From the NCBI GenBank assembly GCA_029252405.1, contig JAQXBM010000008.1, forward strand, positions 56,859 through 120,858: a DNA stretch of 64,000 nucleotides, written 5' to 3'. This document shows, piece after piece, positions 43,687 to 54,720 of this stretch. The position numbers and the translations under genes are program-made. How positions within the stretch are numbered: position 1 is the stretch's first letter; every line of letters begins with the position of its first letter. The notes under the pieces were generated by a model. The model was not told the DNA's origin, made no database searches, and was given only the letters and a program-made list of their open reading frames with translations. The DNA comes from Crocinitomicaceae bacterium. Lineage in GTDB: Bacteria > Bacteroidota > Bacteroidia > Flavobacteriales_D > Crocinitomicaceae.

Positions 43687-46614
43687 TTACTTCAATAGTG
43701 GAACAATCCATTTACTTTTTGAAAGTTTTGCAAGATTCTCAACTGGAATAAGTAATTCCATCGGTGAGTTTGAGTAAAGACTGTATTGGCTCAAATATAA
43801 ATGCACTCCTTCATCGGATAGGGAAAAGCTGCCATTGACCATTGCCAACATGTTTTCCAGTGAGGAACACTCGAGCTGCAGATCATCGCGTTTTTGCAGT
43901 GAGGCCATAAATTCTTGCATTAGGATATCATCATCAGGAAAAATATCCTTCAATGAAAGGTATCGAGCTTTCCCATTCTGCTCAATAATATTGATGTGTT
44001 GATTCTCCGGAATTGGCGGTGGCGCCTGAGATCGTAGCGGGTCCCAACTGTTGTTCTGATTTTGGTAAGAAATGTCCATTGTAAGGAACTTCTTTCCGAT
44101 TAAACGAAGCTGATACACCAAGTAATTCCCTGCAAAATAGTACGGGTTTGACTGGTAATACTCGCAACTTCTGCGTGCCTTTTCGGCAAGCGGTTTGGGT
44201 TTGGCCTGATTGCCGTAAGTTGTAATGCCCCAATAATAACCCCTATTACAATTCGGAACGAACGAATTCCAAAGTCTATTGATGGTATCCAGCACTTCGC
44301 CTTTCAAAATTGGATTCTTCCAAAGCGCTCTTCGTTTGGCTTGAATTTGTTTCATTGTCAGCCCGCGCAGGAAATGCAAACTTGGTGTGTAATCAAGAAC
44401 AGGAAAGGTTCGGTACTGATTGTAGTAGCCAAAAAGTGTGTCGTGATCAAAGAATAAACTCTCTTTTAGGCGCCGAATGGCCGATCTCGAGTTCAGCAAT
44501 TTCCCAGTTTCATCAGCTAAATATTCCGCACTTCCTTTTCGCACAAGCCAGCGAATTTTGGTCGGATCATCGGTTGGACACATGCCGTTCATCTGACAGT
44601 TCGAATACAACAGAATTATCGTATCGTAGGCAATGGGCAACACTACCTTCCCATCTGCTTTTACAATTCCTTTCTTGTTGTATTCGTTTCCAGCGTAATA
44701 GTAATCGTCGAATAATCTAATCAAACACACATTATTTGGTCGAATTTTCCACTGAAGTGTTTTGGAATCTATTAGTCCTTTCTTCTGATTTTGACTGACG
44801 ATTTTATCTCCCGAGTTTAGCTCAAACGAACCGTCGAATTGGTTTGGAATTACTGGTTGTCCCACACTATCAAGTAGCATGTTCACTTGGTGATCTCCAA
44901 CAACTTTTGCCACCCAGAAATTGGACGAGTTTCTATTCAGCGTGATGTTATTGTATATCGTATCGATGATCAAATTTGCATTCGCATCAATGATTCCGTG
45001 GTGATTCTGTCGGGTTGAAATAACAAATTGATCATTCCCATTGCTTCTAAAAGAATAAATATTCTTCAAGGGGAGCCTCTTTTTTGCCGTCAGGTCGAAG
45101 AAAACCCATTCCCTCGTGTCTGCATAATTCGCTGTCAACAAATTTCCATACTTCTGAAAACTTTGTAATTGACTTTTTCCGATTTGTCCACTCTTTTTTT
45201 TATCCAGTCCGATATATCGATCGTTACCATAATAAATATTGAGCCTCCCATCAGATGCGAGCGGCACCCATTCAATCGTTTCAATCGCGTCTCGATTAAA
45301 ACGATATTCAGTCAGATTGGCACTCTGCCCCAAGATATAACGCCCTTTAGACATCAAAAACTTCAAATCAGAATTGCACCCAACAAGCTCCGAGCCATCT
45401 GGGTTTAGCACTCCGTATTTTCCTTTGTTCTTGGTGATTAATCCGCGGGTCAAAGAAAGCGAATAACTGTAATGATGCTCAGACACGGGCAAGATGGAAT
45501 CGTAACCAACTGATGACAATTCCTCAGCATTCGGAGTGAGATAGTAAAACTTCCCTTTGGATCGACCAATGTAATTCGTTGTCAATGTTCGCGCGTTGTT
45601 CATCATGAAATTTACTGCATACATCTGGTCGTAGTTCATCGGAATCATCTCTTTGCCGTCTAAATCGAGGAGTCCGAAGCGCTTGTCTTTCTCAACCATC
45701 CAGCCAACTTTAACGCGGTTTAATCCAGTAGCCGCATAGATGTTATCGTATTGTGGATCGATGCGAATAGTCCCATCATTTTTCATGACACCCGCCTTAC
45801 CTTCATCGTCGTAGATGGGCCACATTTTTTTTGCGTCAATATGCAACGCACCATCAAGTCGCTTGTATTTTGGGGCGATAATGGTATCCCCAGAAAGGGA
45901 AATCACTCCGTATCGTTTATCTATTGAAAAACAGACGCGACTTTTTGAATCAATGAGTGCATAATCCATTTCAATATCTAAGAGCAGCTCACCTTTACGA
46001 TTAACCACACGAGCATTTCCATTCGCCCGATCATTTGCCGAAATATTATCTCCAACTAACGTGTAATTCTCCCCATTGAACGGAGCAATTTTTCCTTGAA
46101 TGCTATCGATCAAAAACCTTCCTGTGGAGTCAATGTATCGCGAAAATCTCGAATTTCGATTGTAGGCAATGATTGAATAATCGGAATCCAATTTAAAATC
46201 CGTGTGGATTCCGAACGAAGCCATTTTTTCACCGCGTAAATTGTACACGAGCTGCCGATTATTTTTGACAGCATAGAAGTAGACGTGCTCCGTATTCTCC
46301 CCATAATTCTGATAAGAATCATATCTATTTCGGATTCGCCAGTTGTACGTTGAAATCGTTATTTGATCGTGAATACAGGGTAATAGTTGTTTTCCTTCTG
46401 GAGTTAAAACGCCGAGCCCAATTTCATCTCGCACGCGAAAATACCCAGTATTGTATTGCTCGATGAGGATGTAATTTGCCTCAACAACCCACTTGCCAGC
46501 ATCATCTTTAATCCCATAAGTACAATTGATGTTGTCCTTCACAATGCGAAGTTCTTGCGCTTGAGTGAATTGCATTAAGCAGAATGCGAATACAAAAATG
46601 AGGAAGTGTTTCAT
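43687..46614 (-). CDS. WG-repeat secreted protein
   Basis: About 975 residues from the ATG at 46614, where the signal peptide begins (IFVFAFCLMQFTQAQ); an ATG at 46632 adds six residues. The body is built of many WG-like repeats of ~30-40 residues: the pattern is a glycine/aspartate turn then a hydrophobic-P-x-YD ending (KWVVEANYILIEQY, DGTIRIDPQYDNIYAATG, DGKEMIPMNYDQMYAVNF). The C-terminal ~250 residues lack the repeat and form a separate domain (PNPYYFAGNYLVYQLRLIG-like). WG proteins are common in Bacteroidota; their functions are mostly unknown. Stand-alone gene. Confidence 0.85.
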   Translation of the reverse strand: MKHFLIFVFAFCLMQFTQAQELRIVKDNINCTYGIKDDAGKWVVEANYILIEQYNTGYFRVRDEIGLGVLTPEGKQLLPCIHDQITISTYNWRIRNRYDSYQNYGENTEHVYFYAVKNNRQLVYNLRGEKMASFGIHTDFKLDSDYSIIAYNRNSRFSRYIDSTGRFLIDSIQGKIAPFNGENYTLVGDNISANDRANGNARVVNRKGELLLDIEMDYALIDSKSRVCFSIDKRYGVISLSGDTIIAPKYKRLDGALHIDAKKMWPIYDDEGKAGVMKNDGTIRIDPQYDNIYAATGLNRVKVGWMVEKDKRFGLLDLDGKEMIPMNYDQMYAVNFMMNNARTLTTNYIGRSKGKFYYLTPNAEELSSVGYDSILPVSEHHYSYSLSLTRGLITKNKGKYGVLNPDGSELVGCNSDLKFLMSKGRYILGQSANLTEYRFNRDAIETIEWVPLASDGRLNIYYGNDRYIGLDKKKSGQIGKSQLQSFQKYGNLLTANYADTREWVFFDLTAKKRLPLKNIYSFRSNGNDQFVISTRQNHHGIIDANANLIIDTIYNNITLNRNSSNFWVAKVVGDHQVNMLLDSVGQPVIPNQFDGSFELNSGDKIVSQNQKKGLIDSKTLQWKIRPNNVCLIRLFDDYYYAGNEYNKKGIVKADGKVVLPIAYDTIILLYSNCQMNGMCPTDDPTKIRWLVRKGSAEYLADETGKLLNSRSAIRRLKESLFFDHDTLFGYYNQYRTFPVLDYTPSLHFLRGLTMKQIQAKRRALWKNPILKGEVLDTINRLWNSFVPNCNRGYYWGITTYGNQAKPKPLAEKARRSCEYYQSNPYYFAGNYLVYQLRLIGKKFLTMDISYQNQNNSWDPLRSQAPPPIPENQHINIIEQNGKARYLSLKDIFPDDDILMQEFMASLQKRDDLQLECSSLENMLAMVNGSFSLSDEGVHLYLSQYSLYSNSPMELLIPVENLAKLSKSKWIVPLLK

Positions 46615-46665
46615 AAATTGTTGATCAATCATTAACTACTACACGTCATTGCGGGATTGGTTCAA

Positions 46666-46893
46666 TCACAAATCGTCAATCAATTCGTCGTTCTTTTTCA
46701 GTTTAACATCTACTTCTCGCTGAAGCAACCACATATTTCGAACGTAAACAATGACTGAAATAATGATGTATGAGACGATGGCACCGAAGAAAAATAGTGG
46801 GCCAATCTCCTTACCTGTAGAAATACGAACGGATTCTTGAAGCCCTCCTCCAATTAATAATGACACAACTACTCGTACCCATCTCTTCTTCAT
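46666..46893 (-). CDS. small membrane protein coupled to topB
   Basis: 75 residues. A basic N-terminus (MKKRWVRVVVSLLIGGGL) leads to one strong membrane helix (GPLFFFGAIVSYIIISVIVYV) and a charged cytoplasmic end (REVDVKLKKNDELIDDL). The ATG overlaps the topB stop (ATGA), giving coupling that argues it is a real gene. Function unknown. Confidence 0.65.
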   Translation of the reverse strand: MKKRWVRVVVSLLIGGGLQESVRISTGKEIGPLFFFGAIVSYIIISVIVYVRNMWLLQREVDVKLKKNDELIDDL

Positions 46894-48992
46894 TTAGAAG
46901 CATCTTTAAACTTGACATTAAAGGTGTCCGTTAGCAAGAAATTACCCGCAAGCTTATCTCCAGCAGGACTTACAAACCCGCTGATCTTTCCTGAATTTCC
47001 TTTTGTCAACAAAGAATTGAGTTGATTATCTGTCAATTTCTTCCCCATCAGTTCGAAAGGCACTTTGAAGCCGCATTCTTTGAAGTTCGAGCATCCGATA
47101 GCGGACTTTCCTTTCATCAATTTTGCGCTAGAACACTTCGGACAATCGATCGCTTCCAAATCGATGCTCTTTTTTACGCGTTTCTTTGGCTCCTTCTTTT
47201 TGGGTTCTTCAAAAAACTGAACGGAACTTGGTGTATTAAAGATGACATCGTCTGTAATTTCGCGCATCATAACTGAAAGTTCGCGCTTGAACACTTCCGC
47301 CGAGTACTCACCTTTTGCAATAAGACTCAGTTTTTTCTCCCACTGCCCAGTAAGTTCAGCGCTTTTGAGAATTTCATTTTGGATGGTGTTAATCAATGCC
47401 ATTCCCGTTGTTGTCGCAATGATGTTCTTTCGTTTCTTCTCGATGTATTTTCTTCGGAAAAGTGTTTCAATGATGTTCGCTCGAGTGGATGGACGTCCAA
47501 TCCCATTGTCCTTCATGAGCTCGCGCATTTCTTCATCATCTACCTGCTTCCCTGCCGATTCCATGGCGCGGAGTAAAGTCGCTTCAGTGAATGCTTTTGG
47601 AGGCGATGTTTTTCCTTTTTTCATCACGGGTTCGTGAGGGCCTTTTTCTCCTTCGGTAAACTGGGGCATGATCGACTCTTCGTCTTTGTTCTTTGTTGAT
47701 TTCTTCAAATCAGCGTATACTTCGCGCCAACCTTGCGTCAAGATTTGTTTTCCTGTCGCTTTGAAATCCAGTGTTCCCACTTTTCCGAGTACGGTTGTAT
47801 TTGATACTGTACATGGCGGATAAAATGCTGCGATGAACCTGCGTGAGATCAGATCATACACTTGCTGTTCCATTTGAGAGATGCCCGAAGGCGTTACTCC
47901 TGTTGGAATAATGGCGTGGTGATCGGTTACTTTCTTATCGTTGAAAACCGTTTTTGATTTTGGGATTGGCTTCGCTAGCACTTTCTCTGTGAATCGAGAA
48001 TAATACTGCATCCCTTTCAAAATATTCGGGATTTTCGGGTGTAAATCTTCAGAAAGATAGGTCGTATCCACCCTTGGATAGGTCACCAATTTCTTCTCGT
48101 ATAAACTTTGAACGAGTTTCAACGTTTCATCCGCAGAGAATCCGAACTTCTTGTTTCCATCTACCTGCAATGATGTTAAATCGTAGAGTCTTGGATTTCC
48201 TTCTTTTCCTTCTTTTTGTTCGAAGGAGGTGATCTCAAATTCATTTTGTTTGAGGTAGTCCAATCCTTTCTTCGCTCGATCTTCGGTTTTGAGTCGATCA
48301 ATCTGGCAGTTGAATTCTTGTTCTTTGAATACTGTTTTCAATTCCCAGTATTCAGCAGAGACAAATGCATCGATTTCTTTTTGTCGCTCGACGATCATTG
48401 CCAGCGTTGGGGTTTGCACCCGCCCGATTGACAATGTCGTTTTTCCTTGGCCGAATTTCTTAGTGAACAAACGCGTTCCATTGATTCCGAGAATCCAGTC
48501 TCCAACGGCCCTCGCACTTCCTGCGGCATAGAGATTATCGTACTTCGCAGAATCTTGTAATTTCCCGAATCCTTCTTTGATGGCTTCTTCCGTAAGGGAT
48601 GAAATCCACAATCGGCGAATTGGAACTTTGCATTTTGCTTTGTGCAACACCCAACGTTGGATGAGTTCTCCTTCTTGCCCGGCATCCCCACAGTTGATGA
48701 CTTCATCACAATTCTGTACAAGATTGGCAATGGTATTGAATTGCTTTTCTACTCCCTGGTTGGAGATGAGTTTGATTCCAAAGTTTGGTGGAACAATTGG
48801 GAGGTCCTCCAATTTCCAGTATTTCCAATTTTCGTTGTAATCGTGTGGTTCTTTGAGTGTACAAAGGTGACCGAAGGTCCAAGTTACTTGATAGCCGTTC
48901 CCTTCCCAGTAACCGTCGTTGCGTTGTTTCGCTCCGATGATTTCGGCGATGTCTTTTGCGACACTTGGTTTCTCGGCTATACAGACTTTCAT
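46890..48992 (-). CDS. topB: DNA topoisomerase III
   Basis: About 700 residues from the ATG at 48992, where the TOPRIM domain starts (KVCIAEKPSVAKDIAEIIG); the upstream ATG would add an unconserved 8 residues. The catalytic tyrosine is in LVTYPRVDTTYLSED. GDAGQEGELIQRW carries TOPRIM metal acidic residues. The C-terminal tail has a zinc-finger-like CPKCSSAKLMKG...CSNFKECG and two SSB-like repeats after LTDNQLNSLLTKG. It decatenates DNA by single-strand passage. It overlaps the small membrane gene downstream. Confidence 0.94.
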   Translation of the reverse strand: MKVCIAEKPSVAKDIAEIIGAKQRNDGYWEGNGYQVTWTFGHLCTLKEPHDYNENWKYWKLEDLPIVPPNFGIKLISNQGVEKQFNTIANLVQNCDEVINCGDAGQEGELIQRWVLHKAKCKVPIRRLWISSLTEEAIKEGFGKLQDSAKYDNLYAAGSARAVGDWILGINGTRLFTKKFGQGKTTLSIGRVQTPTLAMIVERQKEIDAFVSAEYWELKTVFKEQEFNCQIDRLKTEDRAKKGLDYLKQNEFEITSFEQKEGKEGNPRLYDLTSLQVDGNKKFGFSADETLKLVQSLYEKKLVTYPRVDTTYLSEDLHPKIPNILKGMQYYSRFTEKVLAKPIPKSKTVFNDKKVTDHHAIIPTGVTPSGISQMEQQVYDLISRRFIAAFYPPCTVSNTTVLGKVGTLDFKATGKQILTQGWREVYADLKKSTKNKDEESIMPQFTEGEKGPHEPVMKKGKTSPPKAFTEATLLRAMESAGKQVDDEEMRELMKDNGIGRPSTRANIIETLFRRKYIEKKRKNIIATTTGMALINTIQNEILKSAELTGQWEKKLSLIAKGEYSAEVFKRELSVMMREITDDVIFNTPSSVQFFEEPKKKEPKKRVKKSIDLEAIDCPKCSSAKLMKGKSAIGCSNFKECGFKVPFELMGKKLTDNQLNSLLTKGNSGKISGFVSPAGDKLAGNFLLTDTFNVKFKDASK

Positions 48993-49016
48993 TTGTTCCT
49001 TAATTCGAAAGCTCAA

Positions 49017-49341
49017 GTTTGATTTTTTTTAAAATTGAGCGAAGTTAAAATTAATCAATTACCCAATTTTTCGGGTAATCGAGAGCCGAAATGAATGATG
49101 ACTTTTCAACAGACTTTGAACATCTGCAAACATTCGTGTGGACGATGACTGAGCGGAGCCGAAGTCGGAGTTCGGCTGCATCTCGACTCCGCTCGATGTC
49201 CGACTCGCTCCGTGATTTTAGCTAAAAAAACGATCGCTTCGTGATTGAAATAAAACGACTGACGCGTTCGGGATACTAATGGAAAACCCGCATCCGTCGG
49301 CAGACGGAGAGGATTTGAAATGGATAGCGCGCAAAAACGCC
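49017..49341. other. intergenic stretch with palindromic repeat
   Basis: No open frame of note lies between topB and the next gene. The notable content is a GC-rich palindromic element at 49148-49215 and the T-run side of a terminator. The rest is AT-rich and I see nothing else in it. Confidence 0.5.
49148..49215. repeat. REP-like palindromic element
   Basis: GAGCGGAG (49151-49158) pairs with CTCCGCTC (49187-49194), and CGGAGC/GTCGGA elements recur in inverted form to 49211, so a compound hairpin can form. The inner motif TCGACTCCGCTCnnTGTCC at 49183-49201 recurs at 51934-51952 with two differences. It is more GC-rich than its surroundings. Confidence 0.6.
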
Positions 49342-49394
49342 CAAAAAAAAGAAAACCTCGATTCTATTCCGATAGTTATCTGAATGAACCGAGG
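49342..49394 (-). terminator. intrinsic terminator after the lipoprotein gene
   Basis: A long imperfect hairpin (49356-49394: outer CCTCG/CGAGG, inner TTC/GAA pairs and a GATA/TATC tip) is followed on the minus strand by a T-rich tract (complement of 49342-49355). It lies 26 nt beyond the stop of the lipoprotein gene. Confidence 0.8.
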
Positions 49395-49420
49395 CTTACT
49401 CTATGTTTGCGTGATGAAAT

Positions 49421-50107
49421 TTACTCTGTAATGTTCACTGTAATTTTTCTTCCTTTATAGATAGATGTAATTCTACCTCCAGAAAGGTTTGATTGCTCCA
49501 GCCCAGTTGATATTTCACGTTGGATTTGAATTTGCGCTGTTCCAGCAATGAGCTGATTCAACTTGTATTGTTCGAGCGAAATATAGCTCGAGCCGATGGC
49601 AGTTGCAGTGAACGTTTTCGATCCAGATTGACTCCCGCCACTTATGATCACTTTCACTGTCTCACCAGATTGAAGCACTGCTCCTGTCCATGGCAAAAAG
49701 AAATTTCCGTTTTTGTTAATGTTGTTGATCCCGAATGGAAGATCGATTGGATTTATTGTCACACCTGTATTGGTGTAGCTATTTTGATCCACATCGAAGT
49801 ACGTGAAATGTCCATTGAGGTGATTTCCAGCTTGTGTTCCTTCATATCTGCCTCCAAGATTTCTCCATCCGAGGTTTTCATCGTTAAAACCAACACGTGC
49901 TGGGTAAGTCAATTCAATTTTTTGTCCTGAATTGTGATCCACTCGAAACATAGCTTGCACTGTTGTCTGATTTGACATTTGGCTGTACGTTACTTCGTAA
50001 TCCGAGTAAATTCTGTTTTGATCAATATTGATTGACGCCTCCTTTTTACACGCGGTAAAGAAAAGAAGAGAGATCAATGCGATTCCGAGGGTAGATTTTC
50101 TTTTCAT
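49421..50107 (-). CDS. lipoprotein, unknown function
   Basis: 228 residues with lipobox FFTACKKEA (lipid Cys near 20). The mature protein is a beta-rich single domain (TVQAMFRVDHNSGQKIELTY, GHFTYFDVDQNSYTNTGV) with a strand pattern like cadherin or Ig-type modules and ends RKITVNITE. Not recognised. Monocistronic, with a terminator downstream and repeat-rich spacer upstream. Confidence 0.7.
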   Translation of the reverse strand: MKRKSTLGIALISLLFFTACKKEASINIDQNRIYSDYEVTYSQMSNQTTVQAMFRVDHNSGQKIELTYPARVGFNDENLGWRNLGGRYEGTQAGNHLNGHFTYFDVDQNSYTNTGVTINPIDLPFGINNINKNGNFFLPWTGAVLQSGETVKVIISGGSQSGSKTFTATAIGSSYISLEQYKLNQLIAGTAQIQIQREISTGLEQSNLSGGRITSIYKGRKITVNITE

Positions 50108-51416
<1,309 letters not shown>

Positions 51417-51468
51417 ACTCGGCACTTCGACAGGCTCTTTAACCTCCGGTTGTTTGGAGCATTAGTGT

Positions 51469-51876
51469 TTATTTCTTCTTTAGGTGTTTTTCGATGTCGC
51501 TAAGGTGATGCCCAAGAGCTTGTACAGAGATGTGAATTTCCTTTATCAAGAGGGACAATGAAACTATCAATAACACGAGTGCGCTTCCAAACACCCAAAT
51601 GGCAATAGTGTGCTGGTTGATGTAAATGAGAAACATGGTAAACACGCACAACAGTAAACTCGTAATGCCGAAAATCTGCATCCAACGTGTTAAGTTGAGT
51701 CGTCGCTTTAGGTTTTTGATTTGCTGAATCAAGGTATTATCTCCTTGTTCGAGGAATTTGTCGTGTAAATTGCGAATGACAGATGCGTAGGCTAGAAATC
51801 TATTTGTGTAAGCCAACATGATCAAGGAAATTGCTGAAAATAATAGCGCTGGAGTTGTCAATTGTAATTCATCCAT
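51469..51876 (-). CDS. DUF2721 membrane protein
   Basis: About 135 residues from the ATG at 51876; the longer frame from 51930 adds unconserved residues. The family pattern is present: LLFSAISLIMLAYTNRFLA helix, a charged helix (IQQIKNLKRRLNL), MQIFGITSLLLCVFTMFLIY and a third helix. Function of DUF2721 proteins is not known. Just 5' on the same strand are two tandem small membrane genes. Confidence 0.85.
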   Translation of the reverse strand: MDELQLTTPALLFSAISLIMLAYTNRFLAYASVIRNLHDKFLEQGDNTLIQQIKNLKRRLNLTRWMQIFGITSLLLCVFTMFLIYINQHTIAIWVFGSALVLLIVSLSLLIKEIHISVQALGHHLSDIEKHLKKK

Positions 51877-51933
51877 ACCGGTGTGGTTTTTGAACTCAAA
51901 TTTAGTCAATGTTATTGGCACTTCGACCACACT

Positions 51934-51952
51934 TCGACTCCGCTCAGTGTCC
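51934..51952 (+). repeat. second copy of REP-like motif
   Basis: TCGACTCCGCTCAGTGTCC matches the 49183-49201 copy at 17 of 19 positions. It is followed by short CCAGT repeats (51951-51972), so this spacer is repetitive. Confidence 0.6.
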
Positions 51953-51997
51953 AGTCCAGTGTCCAGCTCAGTGACCTCACATACATGTAGAAAGGAA

Positions 51998-52210
51998 TTA
52001 TTTCTTCTTTCTCACCATGGAAAGGTAGATTGGAATGAGGATTACTGCGAAAATCAATCCGTAGCGGAAGATGCGCATGACGTAGAACAGACAATAGATC
52101 GCAACGATAAAAATTGCAACATACAAGATCGTTCTTCCGATGTTCTTTCTTCGTTTGTAATCAAAGAAGATGAACAGGAGGGATAAAATCGAAACAATTA
52201 GTACAACCAT
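51998..52210 (-). CDS. small membrane protein, tandem paralogue
   Basis: 70 residues made of three short hydrophobic helices with a cytoplasmic linker FDYKRRKNIGRTIL. It aligns along its length with the next gene (52226-52462): shared FLD/FFD, (R/K)xxRNIxK/R and LYVxI/VIIxP segments. Function unknown. Confidence 0.65.
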   Translation of the reverse strand: MVVLIVSILSLLFIFFDYKRRKNIGRTILYVAIFIVAIYCLFYVMRIFRYGLIFAVILIPIYLSMVRKKK

Positions 52211-52225
52211 TTTCTTTCTTATTGA

Positions 52226-52462
52226 TTAAAAATCAACTTCATCTTTCTTATTATTCTTCAAGAACAAGATTCCAAAAAGTAGGGATGGAATAATGATCAC
52301 CAAATAAATGAGTTTGAACTTCAATGCGTCAGCGGCGAAACCTAACAAAAACATTATAACGAAAAATGCGACTATAAAAAGCACCGATTTATGAATGTTT
52401 CTTGCCTTGTGGAAATCCAAGAAAATAAGAAAGGGACAAATCATTGAAATCAGCATGAGCAT
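52226..52462 (-). CDS. small membrane protein, tandem paralogue
   Basis: 78 residues, three hydrophobic helices, with LDFHKARNIHKSVLF and a C-terminal charged KNNKKDEVDF not shared by its neighbour. It is transcribed toward the paralogue at 51998-52210, 15 nt away. The pair looks like a recent or retained duplication. Function unknown. Confidence 0.65.
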   Translation of the reverse strand: MLMLISMICPFLIFLDFHKARNIHKSVLFIVAFFVIMFLLGFAADALKFKLIYLVIIIPSLLFGILFLKNNKKDEVDF

Positions 52463-52478
52463 AGACCAATATAAACAA

Positions 52479-52510
52479 AAAAGCTGCGGTCCTGTAACTC
52501 CGCAGCTTTT
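52479..52510 (-). terminator. intrinsic terminator after the dcw cluster
   Basis: An 11-bp perfect stem (52479-52489 with 52500-52510) and a 10-nt loop; the minus strand continues into T-rich sequence. It lies 62 nt after the yqeY stop and probably ends the ftsZ-yqeY transcript. Confidence 0.85.
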
Positions 52511-52571
52511 ACAACTATTAAAAATACAAACTCCCCTATTTTTCTAGGAAGAGGGAATTTGAGTAGAATGC

Positions 52572-53021
52572 CTACTTCAATAATGCGGCTTTCACCGTAT
52601 CGGCGATCAACTTTCCATCGGCCTTACCAGCCAATTTTCCTGAAAGCATCCCCATCACTTTCCCCATGTCCTGAGGTCCAGAAGCACCTGTAGCCGCAAT
52701 TGCTGCATCTACTTCGACTTTGATCTCGTCCTCAGACATCATTTGAGGTAAGTACTCTTTGATTACTAGGGCTTGCGCCATTTCATCGGCAGCTAAATCT
52801 TCACGGCCTTCCTTGGTGTACAATTCGTGCGTGTCCATTCGCTGTTTGTATAGCTTCATGACAATTTTCGCTCCTGCAGCATCTGACACCTCACCAGAAC
52901 CACCTGAAGTTGCCTCCAACAATAGTTTTGATTTGACATCGCGCAAAGCAGCTAACTTGTCTTTTTCTCTCGCCAACATCGCTTTTTTGATGTCCGCGTT
53001 AATCTGATCCATTAATCCCAT
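52572..53021 (-). CDS. yqeY: GatB/YqeY-domain protein
   Basis: 149 residues. The YqeY pattern is plain: N-terminal INADIKKAMLAREKDKLAAL, a helical core and ASGPQDMGKVMGMLSGKLAGKADGK near the end. Related to the tail domain of GatB, it may act on tRNA, but the function is unproven. It overlaps the ftsZ stop by one base (TAATG), a common last gene of the Bacteroidota division cluster. Confidence 0.9.
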   Translation of the reverse strand: MGLMDQINADIKKAMLAREKDKLAALRDVKSKLLLEATSGGSGEVSDAAGAKIVMKLYKQRMDTHELYTKEGREDLAADEMAQALVIKEYLPQMMSEDEIKVEVDAAIAATGASGPQDMGKVMGMLSGKLAGKADGKLIADTVKAALLK

Positions 53022-54616
53022 TAGTCTACGTTATCGTGTAAAAATGAATTGTTTCCGTTCAAAGAAGTTCCGTTCTCATCTTTGGAAACACTGAATCTGC
53101 TTGAATTATCCTCGTTACTTGGCGTAGATTCGTCCAATTGAACATTTCTACGAACGTAAGCTGGCTCATTTTCGAACTCTTGGATTCCGTCAGCTTTCTT
53201 CAATTTCTGAGTATACTGTTGGATACGTGCCAAACGCTCTTGTGAACGACGCTGTTGCTCTTCAGCTGTCAACGCCTTTTTGGCTGGCGCTGCTGATGCT
53301 TCCAAATCTATTTCGTCCATATCATCTTCAAGGGTGTAGCGCTTCACTTCCTCCTCAGCTCTCGCTTCCGCAGGAGTTTCAGTTGTTTTCGCTTCCCAAT
53401 CAAATTTCATTTCTTTTTGAGGCTCCTCAGTTGGTGTGCTTGCCACAGGCTCAACATTCCACGAATCATTCGCAGGTTCTTCTACTTCCGATTTCAAGAA
53501 TGGCTCATCTTCAGCTTCCGCCTGAATTTCTTTGGCTCCTGCCCAAGGATTCTTTTGAGTTGGAGTATCCATTGGAGTCTTGATCTCAACAGCTTTTTCC
53601 TCCTCTAACGTCGTCACGTTGCGCGCTGGTGCTTTTTCAAAACCCGTTAACGGCGTTGAAGAGAAACCTGTTGCGATAACAGTAACGTTGATTTTTTCTC
53701 CTAGGTCATCATCTTTTGCGTGACCGAAGATTACATCAGCAGTTGATCCAGCAGCATCTTGGATGTAATCCGTAATGTCTGTAATCTCGTCCATCAATAC
53801 TTCGCGATCACCGTAAGTGATGTTCAACAATACATATTCCGCACCGCTGATGTCGTTATCATTCAACAATGGAGATTCCAATGCTTTTTCAACAGCTTTC
53901 AAGGCACGGTTGTCACCTTCAGCGCTTGCGCTACCCATGATTGCTACACCTGAATCTTTCATCACTGTGTTGACATCATTGAAATCGACGTTGATCGATC
54001 CTGTAACGGCAATTACTTCCGCGATTCCGCGAGCGGCTGTTGCTAAAATATCATCTGCTTGAGAGAATGCATCCGTAATCGACAGGTTTCCTGTGATTTC
54101 ACGCAAACGCTCGTTGTTGATCACCAATAAAGTGTCAACACTATTTCTCATTGCTTCCAAACCTTCTTCGGCTTGAATGCGACGTTTTCTTCCTTCAAAG
54201 TTGAAAGGAACTGTTACAATTCCTACTGTCAAGACACCGAGTTCTTTCGCTACTTGTGCAATTACAGGGGCTGCACCAGTACCAGTTCCACCACCCATTC
54301 CGGCAGTAACGAACACCATCTTTGTATCTTTACTTAAGTATTCACGAATTTCTTCGATGTTTTCCACCGCAGCATTCTTTCCAATTTCTGGAAGCGATCC
54401 TGCTCCACGTCCTTCTGTTAAAGAAGGCCCCAATTGAATTTTATGCGGCACTGGCGAAATCTCCAATGCTTGTAAATCGGTATTACACACGACAAAATCT
54501 ACTCCTTTGATCCCCATGTCGTACATGTGGTTGACTGCGTTTCCACCGCCGCCTCCAACGCCAATCACTTTGATGATTGACTGGGATTCTCCTTTTGGCA
54601 ATTCAAAATCCATCAT
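53021..54616 (-). CDS. ftsZ: cell-division protein FtsZ
   Basis: 531 residues. GTP-binding and tubulin motifs: VGGGGGNAVNHMYD, GMGGGTGTGAAPVIA (residues ~105-119) and NDVNTVMKDSG. After ~320 comes an unusually long, charged linker with many Glu/Lys and repeated PxxE segments, then a C-terminal tail ending PAYVRRNVQLD-like, the FtsA-binding end with extra SerAsnGlu-rich residues. Polymerises at mid-cell. Overlaps yqeY by one base. Confidence 0.97.
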   Translation of the reverse strand: MMDFELPKGESQSIIKVIGVGGGGGNAVNHMYDMGIKGVDFVVCNTDLQALEISPVPHKIQLGPSLTEGRGAGSLPEIGKNAAVENIEEIREYLSKDTKMVFVTAGMGGGTGTGAAPVIAQVAKELGVLTVGIVTVPFNFEGRKRRIQAEEGLEAMRNSVDTLLVINNERLREITGNLSITDAFSQADDILATAARGIAEVIAVTGSINVDFNDVNTVMKDSGVAIMGSASAEGDNRALKAVEKALESPLLNDNDISGAEYVLLNITYGDREVLMDEITDITDYIQDAAGSTADVIFGHAKDDDLGEKINVTVIATGFSSTPLTGFEKAPARNVTTLEEEKAVEIKTPMDTPTQKNPWAGAKEIQAEAEDEPFLKSEVEEPANDSWNVEPVASTPTEEPQKEMKFDWEAKTTETPAEARAEEEVKRYTLEDDMDEIDLEASAAPAKKALTAEEQQRRSQERLARIQQYTQKLKKADGIQEFENEPAYVRRNVQLDESTPSNEDNSSRFSVSKDENGTSLNGNNSFLHDNVD

Positions 54617-54720
54617 TTGTATTTTTCTTAGTTGTTGTCTTATTTCTAGTTGTATTCTACTTCTAATCTTACTCTCTCCAATCCTTCGACTTCGCTATGT
54701 CATCGGATGGTTGCAATTTT

